Of a DNA stretch of 64,000 nt, positions 1-11,184 are shown in pieces. The notes beneath the pieces were generated by a model. That model did no database searches and had not been told where the DNA came from. It saw only the letters and a list, made by a program, of their open reading frames with translations. This DNA is from Megalonaias nervosa (Eukaryota > Mollusca > Bivalvia > Unionida > Unionidae): positions 1-64,000 of the forward strand of contig JAECUM010000816.1 in assembly GCA_016617855.1 (NCBI GenBank), given 5' to 3'. The translations under genes and the position numbers were made by a program. Every line of letters begins with the position of its first letter. The first letter of the stretch is position 1.

Positions 1-280
1 GATGAAATTCTAGTGTACTTTGATCTCATTCCTGGATGGACTGACGATAAGACGGAGGTCAAAAGTGTAAGAATTGAACAGGTGCAGATTTTAAAAAATC
101 TGACTTTAGTCCTTGCAGTTTCCACTTCAGATGATGTGTTGCCTCTAACAATTTTTCACGGTAAGAGAAAGTTTAAAAAAATATTCATGCACTGAAAGAA
201 CGGATCATAGGTGTGCAGGAGAAGGGTTGTGTTGATGAGATGCTGCTGCAGTGGATTAAAGAGTTTTATCTCAAGTACAC
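1..280 (+). pseudogene. DDE transposase fragment, pogo/Tigger-like
   Basis: Short remnant of a DDE-superfamily transposase. The first part, up to about 195, translates to a segment containing LTLVLAVSTSDDVLPLTIF followed by a basic stretch (GKRKFKK). This resembles the part of pogo/Tigger-type transposases around the second catalytic region (LTVVLA...G..LPP.IIFKGK). After a stop near 193 the reading frame changes, and ERIIGVQEKGCVDEMLLQW continues the same family pattern (V..QEKGWM.E..ML.WI). No start, no complete catalytic triad and no terminal repeats are visible, and the left window edge truncates it. It lies in the G-alpha intron downstream of exon 5, antisense to that gene. The family assignment is recognition from memory, not a search. 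Confidence 0.6.
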
Positions 281-282
281 AG

Positions 283-955
283 TTTTATATTTTTTAAAAT
301 AAACTTTCAGTTGGAGTGCATTTTCCAATATGTAATTTTCTAATGATTTAAAAGGTGTCCCACAACTTACAACTCAAAGAAAACGATGTGTCCCTGAACA
401 TACAGTGCACACTAAAATTACTTTTAAAATTAATTTATGGTGTCCCAACAAATACGGTGTCCCAACTTATACGGTAAATACGGTACTCTTACCCATCTCT
501 CTACCTATATCTTTCTTCTATCTGCTTCTCCATCAGACTGTCAATCAATCTGCTTTATATCATTTCTATCAAATCAATTTTCATGGCTCTTACCTGCACA
601 TAAAGATAACCTATCTATAACGACCATTTTTATCTGGACTCCTGTACAGTTGTTATATATAGGTGTGATTATATTCCATTAGCATTGCACTAAAAATTGT
701 TTATTTTGCAAGTGACTAATTTAAATAGAAACATTATGGTCAGTGAGTAAAATAGAAGAAAGTGGACTACAAATTTGTACTCAGTCAGACCCATAGCGAA
801 ATTAGCTAAAAATTATCATAAATATTTTCACATTCAGTTATTCATAAACTGAAAAAATACAGAATAATAGTGTGCAAAAAAATAAATGCAATACAATATC
901 TCCATCTGAGCTAGCCAGCAGAAGACCCTGATGAGTTATACCTCAACTTAATGCT
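283..955. other. Intron sequence, nothing recognised
   Basis: AT-rich intron flank of G-alpha exon 5. No RNA gene, transposon end or tandem repeat recognised. The short reading frames here show no family features. Confidence 0.5.
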
Positions 956-961
956 ACTTAC

Positions 962-1090
962 CTAAATCGAAGCCCCTTGAAAGTGAAGTTGCTCTCAATG
1001 ATTCCTGTGGTCTTGACCCTGGTCCTCAGTACATCCTGCTCTGTTGGGACATAGTCTGGCCGACTCAGACGCTCTAGCTGAGACAGGTAG
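962..1090 (-). CDS. G-alpha exon 5 (switch I)
   Basis: 129-bp exon with a cag acceptor just above 1,090 and a GTAAGT donor just below 962. It encodes residues about 154-197. The frame contains the motif [12 protein letters not shown], in which Arg178 is the arginine finger (cholera-toxin-type ADP-ribosylation site in Gs/Gt) and Thr181 binds magnesium in switch I. It continues into FTFKGLRF, the start of the beta-2 strand. The upstream segment [11 protein letters not shown] is the usual linker between the helical and GTPase domains. Residues around 189-193 (ESNFTF) differ slightly from the common ETHFTF. The next expected exon (DVGGQ, switch II) is not found between 1 and 961 and should lie to the left. 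Confidence 0.95.
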
Positions 1091-1430
1091 CTGAGGAAAG
1101 TTGTATGACAAGTTTATATACTCTAAAAACAATCTCATTAGTTTAATATTGTTACTTTATATTCAAAATGTATACTGACCATATTTAAATTTGTATTAAC
1201 CATGTTTAAGTTTATACTGACCACATTTAAGTTTATATTGTGGTAAATTGATCATAATTGTATTTAAGGAACTTCTTTCATTTAGGTCTAAAGCAGTCAA
1301 GTGGTTACTAAAAAACAAAGCTGAACCATACTGCCAGTAAAAGAAAAGGTACTGACCATGATTTATCACATTTTCACTACTCATTATCTTATAAGCTAAA
1401 TTTGAACATCCATTAATCATTTATAACTAC

Positions 1431-2165
1431 CGTATATACTCATTCTTAAGTCCAGTATAACTGCAAACAAAACACTCTGATCAGGGTAAGAAACTGCACA
1501 GATCTAGATCTGCTGGTGCATTATTTGATGGTAGATCTGGGTCTATGTTGTTTGTTCTACTGATTACTCTTAGCATCACACATAGACCTTGATCTGCTGG
1601 TGCAGTATGTGATGGCAGATCTGGGTCAATCTTGTTTGCTCTTCTGATTACTCCTAACAATGGGCAGACCTTGATCTGCCAGTGCAGTTTGTGAGGGCAG
1701 ATCTGGGTCTATGTTCTTTGTTCCACTGATTACTCCTAACAACATGCACAGACCTAGATCTGCTGGTGCAGTATGTGATGGCAGATCTGGGTCTATGTTG
1801 TTTATTCTACCATTTACTCCTAACAACGTGCACAGACCTTGATCTGTCAGTGCATTATGTGATGGCAGAGCTGAGTTTATGTTGTTTGTTCTACTGATTA
1901 CTCCTAACAACGTGCACAGACCTTGATCTGTCAGTGCATTATGTGATGGCAGATCTGGGTCTATGTTGTTTATTCTACCATTTACTCCTAACAACGTGCA
2001 CAGACCTTGATCTGTCAGTGCATTATGTGATGGCAGAGCTGAGTTTATGTTGTTTGTTCTACTGATTACTCCTAACAACGTGCAAACCTTTTACCTCCTG
2101 GTGCAGTATGTGATGGCAGATCTGAATCTATACAGTTAGATCTGACTTCTAAGCAAGTATGTACA
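1431..2165. mobile_element. MITE with CTTATAAG-type TIRs, expanded internally
   Basis: The left end reads ACCGTATATACTCATTCTTA and continues AGTCCAGT...CTGCAAAC; the right end is its diverged inverse (TTCTAAGCAAGTATG near 2,140-2,156). The same ends flank copies of about 200-220 bp elsewhere in the window (13,055; 25,834; 27,199), so this is one family of non-autonomous inverted-repeat elements. This copy is about 735 bp because its internal segment (CAGACC..GATCTG..CAGTGCA..) is tandemly amplified. No protein is encoded; superfamily unknown. Confidence 0.6.
1497..2100. repeat. 84-bp tandem array inside the MITE
   Basis: About seven copies of an 84-bp unit (starts at 1,831, 1,915 and 1,999 are exactly 84 bp apart). 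In the right half, alternate units are nearly identical at 168 bp, giving a two-unit higher-order period. Because 84 is a multiple of three, a minus-strand reading frame of 28-residue repeats stays open (1,626-2,078); it is a by-product, not a gene. Confidence 0.85.
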
Positions 2166-3555
2166 AAGAGATGATCCGAGGATTTTATCCTAAGGGGGGA
2201 TTTCTCCCCTTGTCACAAAAATATGAGGGGAGTAGTACAAACACAAGGGGGGTGGGAGGAAATGGCCAAAGTTCAATATTTACCTAATACTTCAATATTC
2301 ATCTCTCTTTCTTTATCTTAATGATCCACTCTATAAGACCCCTACTGAATCAAAATCCTTCAAACGTATTGCCTCTAGTTGTATAAGCATTAATCTGTTC
2401 ATTGTTTCTTTCTTATCTATGAATGAATATTGTTCTGTACTGAGAACCCTCTTTCACAACTCACAGATATTGCTTTTAGATAATTCTAATCCAAAATAAG
2501 ATTTTTCACTAACATAAGCTCTGTGAAAGTTCAACATTCTTGAATTAGCACTGTACTGACTACTATGCCAGATTTACTTTTCCATAATGCTGTGCTAGGA
2601 CTTTAAACTCATTAATGTCGTAGTCTACTTGTTCAAACAGAGGTATTTTGAGCAAATAAATGTCTTTAGTTTTTAATTTCATTTTTAGATTATTAGATTT
2701 TTCGAAACCTTTATGTTAGAGCTATAGGGTTTTGTGTCACAAGATCACACAGGGCTAAATTGTGACAAGAAAAGAAATGAAAAGTGCACTCTACTTTTAA
2801 GTTTTTCGTATTATAATTTTGGCTTGTTTGTCTGCCTTCTACATTTAATTTCAAAATACCACTGAAATGAGGGTTTAAATGACATGTCATCTTTGTCCAT
2901 CCAGCATGTACATCAGATTTGTATTTAACCATATTTTTGGGTTCAAAATCACTCACTGGTATCTCCATATACATTTTCCCCATCTCCAACAATCTGATAC
3001 ACTTTCTAACTGTAAAAATAAATTGCCTTCATTATTATGATCAGCCAGTATTTACCAAACAAATTCATGATCTAATTATGAACATCATTAGGAATCAGCC
3101 ATTTTGAGTCTTCTATACAGCCCATATTATAAATGCGCATTTGAAAAACTTCCTTGATGCAAAGCTCAAACTATGACACAATGCTTGTTATGGAGCCCAA
3201 TGTGCCAATCAAAGTTAGTTTAACAACCAATCATGTCAAGCCAAAGAAACCATATTTGTAAACAGTTATGAAAAAATACATGTTGCAACAAGCACAACAA
3301 TATTTCAACCATTTCTACAAACACTTTGAATGGCTGAATAAAGTTGTACACTATGCAGAGTATGTTTTCATATGAGTGACTTGAAATTAATTTGAAGGAT
3401 TTCTCAAGCATCACTGCTTTCCAAGTGTGCAAATTCATACAAGTTTTGTTTGAATCATACAACTGTACACCCTGGGAGCATCTCTGCATACAGTATGCAA
3501 TAGATTTTTATTTATGCATTGCATTTGCTGATGTTAGCAGCAAGGGAATATATAA
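2166..3555. other. Intron sequence, nothing recognised
   Basis: AT-rich intron. The only structure noted is a G/C-rich patch at 2,195-2,260, where CTCCCC (about 2,202) and GGGGAG (about 2,225) could pair, followed by further G runs. No coding or transposon signature seen. Confidence 0.5.
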
Positions 3556-3558
3556 TGT

Positions 3559-3660
3559 TTATACCCACCTTTAAGCCGAGACAAACTGCAAACTACACAG
3601 ATCTGCAGATCAGGGTCTATATTGTTTGCAGATGGATTCAGCTTATAAGTGAGTATCTAC
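3559..3660. mobile_element. Short copy of the CTTATAAG-TIR MITE
   Basis: About 100 bp. The left part (TTTAAGCCGAGACAAACTGC then AAACTACACAGATCTGCAG) and right part (GTTTGCAGATGGATTCAGCT then TATAAGTGAGTATC) are inverted and match the ends of the larger copies; most of the interior is missing. Confidence 0.55.
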
Positions 3661-3814
3661 ATATCTGAAAGTTTAATATCCAGTTGCTGAACTGCATCCT
3701 AATCATGCACCCAGACATCAATTTCACTAAGAACATGAATCTGCTTTATTTTTCATCCCAAAAAGAAATATGAAATGTTAAGATGTCAGAAGTAAATTTG
3801 CATTCTGTTATTTT

Positions 3815-5300
3815 ACCCTACAGATGATACAGTGTTATTTTACTTAGTGGCGTGCTAAGGGTAAATGGTGCCCAGGGCAGCAATGATGTACGAAAGGATT
3901 TTCATACCCCAAGACCTCTGGCGCCCATTGTTTAAATGCCTCAAGACCTCTGACACATGGGGCTCCATCCACCTCACCCCCTCGTTAGTATGCTACTGAT
4001 TTTACCCTATAGATGATAGTGTGTTATTTTACCACATAGATCAAACAGTTTTATTTTACTTTAGAGACGATAGTGTGTTATTTTACCACAACAGATCAAA
4101 CAGTTTTATTTTACCCTATAGATGATAGTGTGTTATTTTACCCTATGGATCAAACAGTTTTATTTTACCCTATAGATGATAGTGTGTTTTTTTTACCCTA
4201 TAGATCAAACAGTTTTATTTTACCCTATAGATGATACTGTGTTATTTTACCATATAGATCAAACAGTTTTATTTTACCCTATAGATGATAGTGTTTTTTT
4301 TTTACCCTATAGATCAAACAGTTTTATTTTACCCTATAGATGATACTGTATTATTTTACCACATAGATCAAACAGTTTTATTTTACCTTAGAGATGATAG
4401 TGTGTTATTTTACTGTACAGATCAAACAGTTTTATTTTCTCTAAAAATGATACTGTGTTATTTTACCACATAGATCAAACAAGTTTTATTTTACCCTATG
4501 GATGATACTGTGTTATTTTACTGTATAGATCAAACAGTTGTATTTTACTCTAAAGATGATAGTGTGTTATTTTACCATATAGATCAAACAGTTTTATTTT
4601 ACCCTATAGATGATACTGTGTTATTTTACTGTATAGATCAAACAGTTTTATTTTCCCTTAGAGATGACAGTGTGTTATTTTACCACATAGATCAAACAGT
4701 TTTATTTTACCCTATAGATGATACTGTGTTATTTTACCACATTGATCAAACAGTTTTATTTTACACTGTAGATGACAGTGTGTTATTTTACTGTATAGAT
4801 CAAACAGTTTTATTTTACCCTATAGATGATAGTGTGTTATTTTACCATATAGATCAGTTTTATTCTACCCTATAGATGATAGTGTGTTATTTTACCATAT
4901 AGATCAAAGTTTTATTTTACCCTAAAGATGATACTGTGTTTATTTACTGTATAGATCAGACAGTTTTATTTTACCCTCTAGATGATACTGTGTTATTTTA
5001 CCACATAGATCAAACAGTTTTATTTTACCCTATAGATGATACTGTGTTTTCTTGCCACACAGACCAAACAGTTTTATTTTACCCTAAAGATGATACTGTG
5101 CTTTTTACTGTATAGATGAAACAGTTTTATTTTACTCTTATTTTACCATATAGATCAAACAGTTTTATTTTACCCAATAGATGATAGTGTGTTATTTTAC
5201 TGTATAGATCAAACAGTTTTATTTAACCCTATAAATGATAGTTTGTTATTTTACTGTACAGATCAAACAGTTTTATTTTACCCAATAGATGACACAGTAA
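3815..5300. repeat. 54-bp minisatellite (two 27-bp halves)
   Basis: About 24 tandem copies of a 54-bp unit made of two related 27-bp halves: GATGATAGTGTGTTATTTTA(CC..) and GATCAAACAGTTTTATTTTA(CC..). Starts measured at 4,011, 4,065, 4,120 and 4,174 give the 54-55 bp period. Since 27 is a multiple of three, plus-strand frames of a nine-residue repeat (DDTVLFYxI / DQTVLFYPI) stay open (4,285-4,473; 4,498-4,875); these are not genes. The 5' end is interrupted by a MITE at 3,845-3,998. Confidence 0.9.
3845..3998. mobile_element. hAT-like MITE nested in the minisatellite
   Basis: 154-bp insertion. Its left end TAGTGGCGTGCTAAGG and the inverse of its right end CAGTAGCATACTAACG are imperfect TIRs of the CAGTGGCG type common in hAT-related MITEs. 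It is flanked by 8-bp sequences ATTTTACT (3,837-3,844) and ATTTTACC (3,999-4,006), a near-perfect target duplication of hAT length. Because the host array itself repeats TTATTTTACC, part of that match could come from the array. Confidence 0.6.
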
Positions 5301-5725
5301 TGTAAAGGCTTCTTCTCAAGTATGTAATAAAGACACTTTGGCCATATATACCACACAGAATCTAGCCCAGTAAATTTGTCAAACATAGTTAATAATTTGT
5401 AACAATCACTCATTCAGTCTTAAAATATTTACCCAAACACAACTTATTTTCCTTCCATTATTAAAGAGATATTAACAAAACTCCATTGAGGAACTTCTTT
5501 TCTTTTTTAAGGTCTAAGTTTGTGTTTTAAAAATATGGAGAGTGAACAATAAAATCATCAGCAATGCATGCAAAACCCATAAGAAATAAAGTCCAACACA
5601 AAACCAGACCAGGTCTAAAATCTTCAAGCATATCTACAACATAATTGTGTAAGGTCCATGTTTTAAAAAATTAAGTGTCTGCTGCAAACATTTCCCAAAC
5701 TATTGTTTATGTGATAAAAACTTAC

Positions 5726-5883
5726 TACTGTGCCGAGTCATTCAGCTGGTACTCGCGAGATCTGCCAAAGCATTCTTGTACTCCTGCATCAGTCCACAAT
5801 CTTTTCATGACATTAGCAAGTTCTGTTGGCATCTCACCTTCTTCTGCATTCATAGCCAGGTTGAAAAATAATCGAGCATCATC
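5726..5883 (-). CDS. G-alpha exon 4 (helical domain)
   Basis: 158-bp exon with an AG acceptor immediately above 5,883 and a GTAAGT donor immediately below 5,726. It encodes residues 102-154 and starts in phase 0 with [16 protein letters not shown]. It includes the helical-domain core and ends with [14 protein letters not shown], the near-invariant [11 protein letters not shown] signature of Gi/o alpha subunits. The length is exactly that of exon 4 in classical Gi genes. Helical-domain residues before the signature ([18 protein letters not shown]) match the family pattern for the helices that clamp the nucleotide. No frame damage. Confidence 0.95.
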
Positions 5884-5904
5884 CTATTTAAAAAAAAGTG
5901 CTTT

Positions 5905-6178
5905 ACAAACTGATACTAAAGTTTGGCAAATTATAGTAGAGATCAGCATTACAAACTTGCTGATACTATAGCTTGTCAAATAACTGGAGATTACCAACAC
6001 AAACTTTCTAATACTACAGCTTGGAAAATAACACCAAAGAGCAGTAATAAAAATTCCTTAATACTACAACTTGGCAAATAAACTAGAGATCAGCAATACA
6101 AACTTGTGGATACTAAACCTTCGCAAATAACACTAGAGATCAGTAATATAAACTTGATAATACTACAACATGGCAAAC
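5905..6178. repeat. Degenerate tandem repeat of about 50 bp
   Basis: Roughly five diverged copies of a unit containing GAGATCAGCAATACAAACTT followed by ..GATACTA.A.CTTGGCAAATA, at intervals of about 47-52 bp, directly upstream of G-alpha exon 4 on the coding strand. Confidence 0.7.
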
Positions 6179-6376
6179 CATTAAAAAAATTCTTACAGAG
6201 CAAGGAAAAAAACTACATGCACTAATAAGCATTAATATTTTGAGAATGTCATGACTTTGCTGAGAATTCAAATTTAAATTTAATATATTTGTCCCATTCA
6301 ATACCAAGCCAATACTATCTGTGTCTACACACACAAAGCCCATAGCATCTTTACATATCAGCAAACATTCAAAGTA

Positions 6377-8025
6377 CAGTCAAACCAGTCCTAACAGTCA
6401 ACTGAGTTCAGCCGTCACCTGTCTTCCTCAGCCAGTGGCAAGGTGTTTCTCAGCTAAACAGTGGTCTCACCCTGCATTCCGTGGTCACTACAGCGTATCA
6501 GCAGCGACCATTCCAAGTAGGTAAATTAAACTTCTTTTGTTTGACGGGCATGGCATGATATACATAAAAGTATATTACCTGAACTGATGTTTAAATGTTT
6601 CATATTTCGATCGTATTTACCATAATCTGGTGAAAATTAAAGGTTTCTGACAAAGCCAGATTCATCAAGCACAGCTCATGTCAACGCTTTAGTCACGTGA
6701 TACAAAAAAAAACATCATTGCCACATGCTATATCATTGATGAATCTGACGTCTCCAAGTGACTTTATATTTTTATATTTTTGTACAACAACATTGGAAAG
6801 GGAGTTTATTGTTGATATCAGGTGACTAATGTACCTCTGATGTCACTGGCATGTAGGTTGCAAGATTTGTATAGTCATGTCACTAGAGATGCAAATGGCA
6901 AGTATCCAGTCAAATTTCATCAACAATGAAGTTTTGTTTCAACTGTCAGCAGATTAAATAAATACATAATGATTATAATACTCACAATTTCTCAGAAAAA
7001 AATTAATTTTTCATATCAATTTAATGCAGGTATGACTCAATGTAACAGGCCCGCTGGTAAGCAATACTCTATGCTACCACTACACGGAAGTAGAAAAATT
7101 AGAACTTTTCAACAGGCAAATGACTCTGACCTTACACATCAAGTTTAATGTCCAAATATCAAAAATGAGGTGGAAAGGGTCAGAGGAAACTCAGAGTAAT
7201 GGTGTAGGTACTACTAACAATAGCCCAAGGAAGCTTCTTTTCATTACCTAATCATCAAAGGTCGCAAACAAAAGCCGACTGTCTTTAGATCTTGGTGGGT
7301 TTGAGCAACTGTTAATCCATAAATTGTTTAAAGTGTCAACACGTTTTCATGCCTAATTATACTAACTGCCCTGATAAAAAGTCTGTCATGTGTTTCACAG
7401 TTACAGGTAAGCTGTCAATTAGTAATTATACCAACTGCCCTGATAAAAAGTCTGTCATGTGTTTCACAGTTACAGGTAAGCTGTCAATTAGTAACTTTAT
7501 GTAGGAGCCATTTTTACTGATAATGAGATAAAAGTGTGCAAGTGAGAGAGAATAAGACAGAGAAGTATAAATGAGCACAGTTGATTTGATGGTGGTGTAT
7601 GTAAATTATCAGATTGGTTTTATAAGACATTCAATGACAAGCAGAGTCAGGTACTGATAAAAGCACACAGTTATTTCTCTTCAGGGGAGAAGATAACACC
7701 TCTTGTCAGTGACAAATCAAAAAATCCAAGTAAAGATAAAGTGGAACTTATTTATTTTTTTATTAAATTTTGTTGGGTTTTTTGGGGGGCTAAATAGCTA
7801 AACTATATACATATATCTTGGTAACATACTGCTACTGCTAATAATAATACATACGAGATAATACTAATGATAACGCTACTGATAAAAATGTTAATGTTAT
7901 TTGGTTAATAATACATAAATTTGTCATGAACCAAGTCTGAGAGCTATACCTGCCTTCAGGTCATCTGTCTACAAAGGCCATTTTTGCCTTTTCCCATGGG
8001 TGGCTGCTATAGACAGGTTTGACTG
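6377..8025. mobile_element. Possible Tc1/mariner-like element, about 1.65 kb, non-coding
   Basis: Left end TA|CAGTCAAACC (6,375-6,386) and right end GGTTTGACTG|TA (8,016-8,027) are inverse matches flanked by TA dinucleotides, the target of Tc1/mariner/pogo elements. The right end (CAGTCAAACCTGTCTATAGC on the minus strand, then AGCCACCC) is the stronger one; beyond the first 13 bp the left arm diverges. No transposase frame survives between them. The two ends may instead belong to separate short elements. Confidence 0.35.
7354..7491. repeat. 69-bp tandem duplication
   Basis: Two near-identical copies of a 69-bp unit beginning TAATTATACTAACTGCCCTG (second start at 7,423); one mismatch is visible near the start, indicating a recent duplication. 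Confidence 0.9.
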
Positions 8026-8333
8026 TAACTAATACATACTACACCCTTGATCATTAAATATGTTTTATTCAGTGGCCATCTGTTATTGTGGGAAATTAAA
8101 GATTAACACACTTCTCAATAATCACTCTGGATCATTAAATATTTAATGAGTTTTACTCAAGGCTATCAGTTACTGTTGGAAAATAAAGAGTAACACACTT
8201 CCCATTAATCACACTCTAAAGTTATTTACATGGTGGTGAACTGTGATTTTTCATTGCATGCTAAGCAACTGTTATCAGCTGAACTTAATACATTCATGAC
8301 AATGCCATTAATTTGTTCTTGTTGTTGTTCATC

Positions 8334-8506
<173 letters not shown>

Positions 8507-8699
8507 CACGTTTGCTAAGCCCAGCTATAAAGTCATGTATAAGCTATAATATTATTGCAGCCATGTGTTTGATGACTAAAGTTTGCCATGGGCTAGTGTT
8601 AATCTTTTACACAAGGTTACATGACCAGCCAGAGACCTGAAATCTTGAATCAGCAAAGGCGATAGATTGCATCATTTAACAAAGGCTTGTAGTTATCAC

Positions 8700-10230
8700 A
8701 CCTACATGTTAAGAGGTTAGTTTGGGATCAAAAGAAAGCTGCAGGGTGAATGTGGCATGTCCTCATCCGTCCCCATGTTGACAGATAGCGAGAGGGGCAT
8801 TGTCTGCTAAGTTTGATTGGATCGGTCCACAGTGATGTCCAATCAAAAATTGAGATAGAGTGCATGATTACAATTTGACGCAAATGTTACCTTTCAGAAC
8901 TTGTAAATAAAAAAGTTAGTTTCGCCTAGGAAGATTGCTGAGCAATAGGGTTACTCTGAGAGAGCCACTCGTAATTTGGCAGTAAAACTTAGAGGTAGAT
9001 TCTAAGGAAAGACAAAGCTTCGAAAGGTCAGTAAGTAATTTGCTCAATTTTTGCAGAATGTTATGGCATCATAATTGTAATTATTTGTAGTATGTATACT
9101 TAATTACTAGCATTGCTTAGTATGTAGAATTACCTTTGTAGTGTTCATTTACATGCGTATTGAGAAATGGACTTGAGTATTGCATAGAGAATTATGTAGA
9201 TTGTTGGCTTGTGGTCAGAATTAATTTTGTAATTCGCTATTAGGTTACTTCGAAGTAAACTAGTGCATTTATTAATGTGTTATGTTAGAACTTATGCATG
9301 CTTGATTTTTGAGTTTGGAAAATGGTAGAAGTATGTAAGATTAGCTTCTATGGACATATGCATATATCAGCGCATGGATATTTGATTATTTGTGTACTTT
9401 GTATGAGTGTAAGGTAAAGGAATGCATCTGATTATTGTGATATTGTTTAGTATAATGGGATTAGGAATATGTACTGATGTGATGGAATTTATTGATGTAT
9501 GTATGAGAAGTAATTGATATGGTGCTGTATTATGACATTTGTTTTACCATACAAGAACATATGGGTATCTTGATGTGAACGAATGCATGACCGAAGAAAT
9601 TTAATAGCCATTATCTGATGATAGGCTGTGTGTAGTGTGAGATAAGAGGGCTAAGGAAAAATATTGTACCGTCCTGGTGTTTTCACAGGAAATTTTTTAG
9701 GGGACAGAACTTCCAGTTCAATTGAGTCCCGAGTCTCCAAGAGGTGGAGAGGGAATTGAGACAAGCCAAACAGTCAAAGTTGACATAAGTCTAGTCAGTG
9801 GAGAGAAGGTGGATAGAGGTGGAGGAGGAGGAAAAGGAGTCTGGAGGAGTAAGTGGAGGAGGAGGAAAAGGAGTATAGAGAAGTCGAGGAGGAGGAGAAG
9901 GAATCTGGAGAAAGTCGGGGAGGAAGAGGAGAAGGAATTGGGAGGAACAGGAGAGAGAAGAATACCACAGATAAGTAGAATACAAGGACAGGTAGAAATC
10001 GATCTCACACTTTAATCAAGTGATGCAATAGGCTATTAAAGGGTCGAGCGGAAGAAGTGTAATTGGAAATTTGAATCATTTGATTATTGAACTGTTATTA
10101 AATTGTTATTCATTGAATTTCAACCTTTTGTATATTTCACCATTTAACCGGCGGCATTGCTGACTAGGGGCTCAGAGCTGTATATCTATTTTTCACTAAT
10201 AACTTCCAACCAAAATTGAGCCTGGGTGGG
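8700..10230. other. Unexplained 1.5-kb block, possibly LTR-type
   Basis: This block is less AT-rich at both ends than its surroundings. It contains an AT-rich middle, a strongly purine-biased segment (9,800-9,960) and a GC-richer tail near 10,140-10,180 (ACCGGCGGCATTGCTGACTA). A plus-strand frame at 9,722-10,015 is low-complexity Gly/Arg/Glu and probably non-coding. The arrangement could be a retrotransposon LTR or 5' leader, but no matching second copy, primer-binding site or gag/pol frame was found. Confidence 0.25.
9800..9960 (+). repeat. Purine-rich GGAGGA repeat tract
   Basis: Imperfect repeats of GGAGGAGGAGGAAAAGGAGT and variants at roughly 30-bp spacing, nearly all purine on the plus strand. 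Confidence 0.8.
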
Positions 10231-10292
10231 ACTTCTACAATAGTTTAATTAAAATATTGGGAGCACCCCACCCCAACCATAACAAATTCCCC

Positions 10293-10295
<3 letters not shown>

Positions 10296-10353
<58 letters not shown>
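10296..10353. repeat. (TA)n microsatellite
   Basis: About 58 bp of pure alternating T/A. Confidence 0.97.
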
Positions 10354-10356
<3 letters not shown>

Positions 10357-11035
10357 AATAACCTGCATTTAGGGAGTGAGGTATGCATGCTTGTATACGG
10401 TAAACACTATACAAGCTGCCCAATTCGGTCTCGATTTTTTTTTTTAAAAATCAGCGTATTACCAGTGAATTGTTCAAATGAGTTGACATTAATATTTTCT
10501 AGGATCCTCTGTTTTGTTTACTTCGTCGATTAATACTTCTCAGAATTCTTTGAAAAGCCTTTTGCTTCTTTTAGGAATCATGTGACAGAGGTGATGTAGT
10601 TTCCTGGAGGACCTCAACACAAGGCAAACAGAAAATAGCACCTAGATTTTTAATGGTGTGCCACAAAACTGAGAATGATGCAAGATGCCTTCAGATTTCA
10701 GTATAGGCAGATGTTTACACTACCGTACTGTGGCACTGGTATTTGGCAAATTATATTAACCTGATGAATGTTGATTTCTTTCAAAGTATGCTGAAAACGG
10801 ATGCTTCCAGTACCATGTTTAATGTTTACATGCAAATTGAAATAAAGGGAAATTTTGTAAAGAATCTGCTTCTATTTTTAGTTGTAAAATAACTTATATT
10901 ATAAGACATAATTTATATTATAACACATAATGAATTCAATCAATTGCATGAGACTGTGGACTTAAAAAATGACATACAAGAGAGATACAAAGGAAGAAAA
11001 CTCATTATTCACTGGGAACAATCAATCAAAGTTTA
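10354..11035. other. Intron sequence, nothing recognised
   Basis: AT-rich intron just downstream of G-alpha exon 3. No element or gene recognised. Confidence 0.5.
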
Positions 11036-11038
11036 TAC

Positions 11039-11180
11039 CTCTCTTTCTGAATGTGCAAAACTTATCCTAAGCTGCCCCATGGCACGGATAATGGCCACCA
11101 TTGATTGGATGGTATTACTGTAGACGACAGGCCGATAATGCAAACACTCATCTGCTGAGTACCCCTCCTCATGAATGATT
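11039..11180 (-). CDS. G-alpha exon 3 (helical domain start)
   Basis: 142-bp exon bounded by a tttcag acceptor above 11,180 and a GTATAA donor below 11,039. It encodes residues 54-101: [11 protein letters not shown], then [20 protein letters not shown], both diagnostic of Gi/o alpha. The last residues (around ISFAHSERE) are the least conserved, as expected for the linker between the first two helices of the helical domain. The donor is the non-consensus but acceptable GAG|GTATAA. The exon ends exactly on a codon boundary, so exon 4 begins in phase 0. Confidence 0.95.
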
Positions 11181-11184
11181 CTGA

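Noticed and set aside
283..955. G-alpha exon 6 (switch II) in the left edge
   Set aside because: No DVGGQ-type sequence found on the minus strand in any frame; the exon must lie outside the window.
1626..2078. 150-codon minus-strand frame of 28-residue repeats
   Set aside because: Explained by the 84-bp tandem array inside a MITE.
4285..4875. Frames of a nine-residue DDTVLFY-type repeat
   Set aside because: The repeat unit length (27 bp) is a multiple of three and lacks stops by chance; no start context, other domain or splice evidence.
9722..10015. 97-codon Gly/Arg/Glu-rich frame
   Set aside because: Low-complexity translation of the purine tract; the reverse strand is open as well for the same reason.
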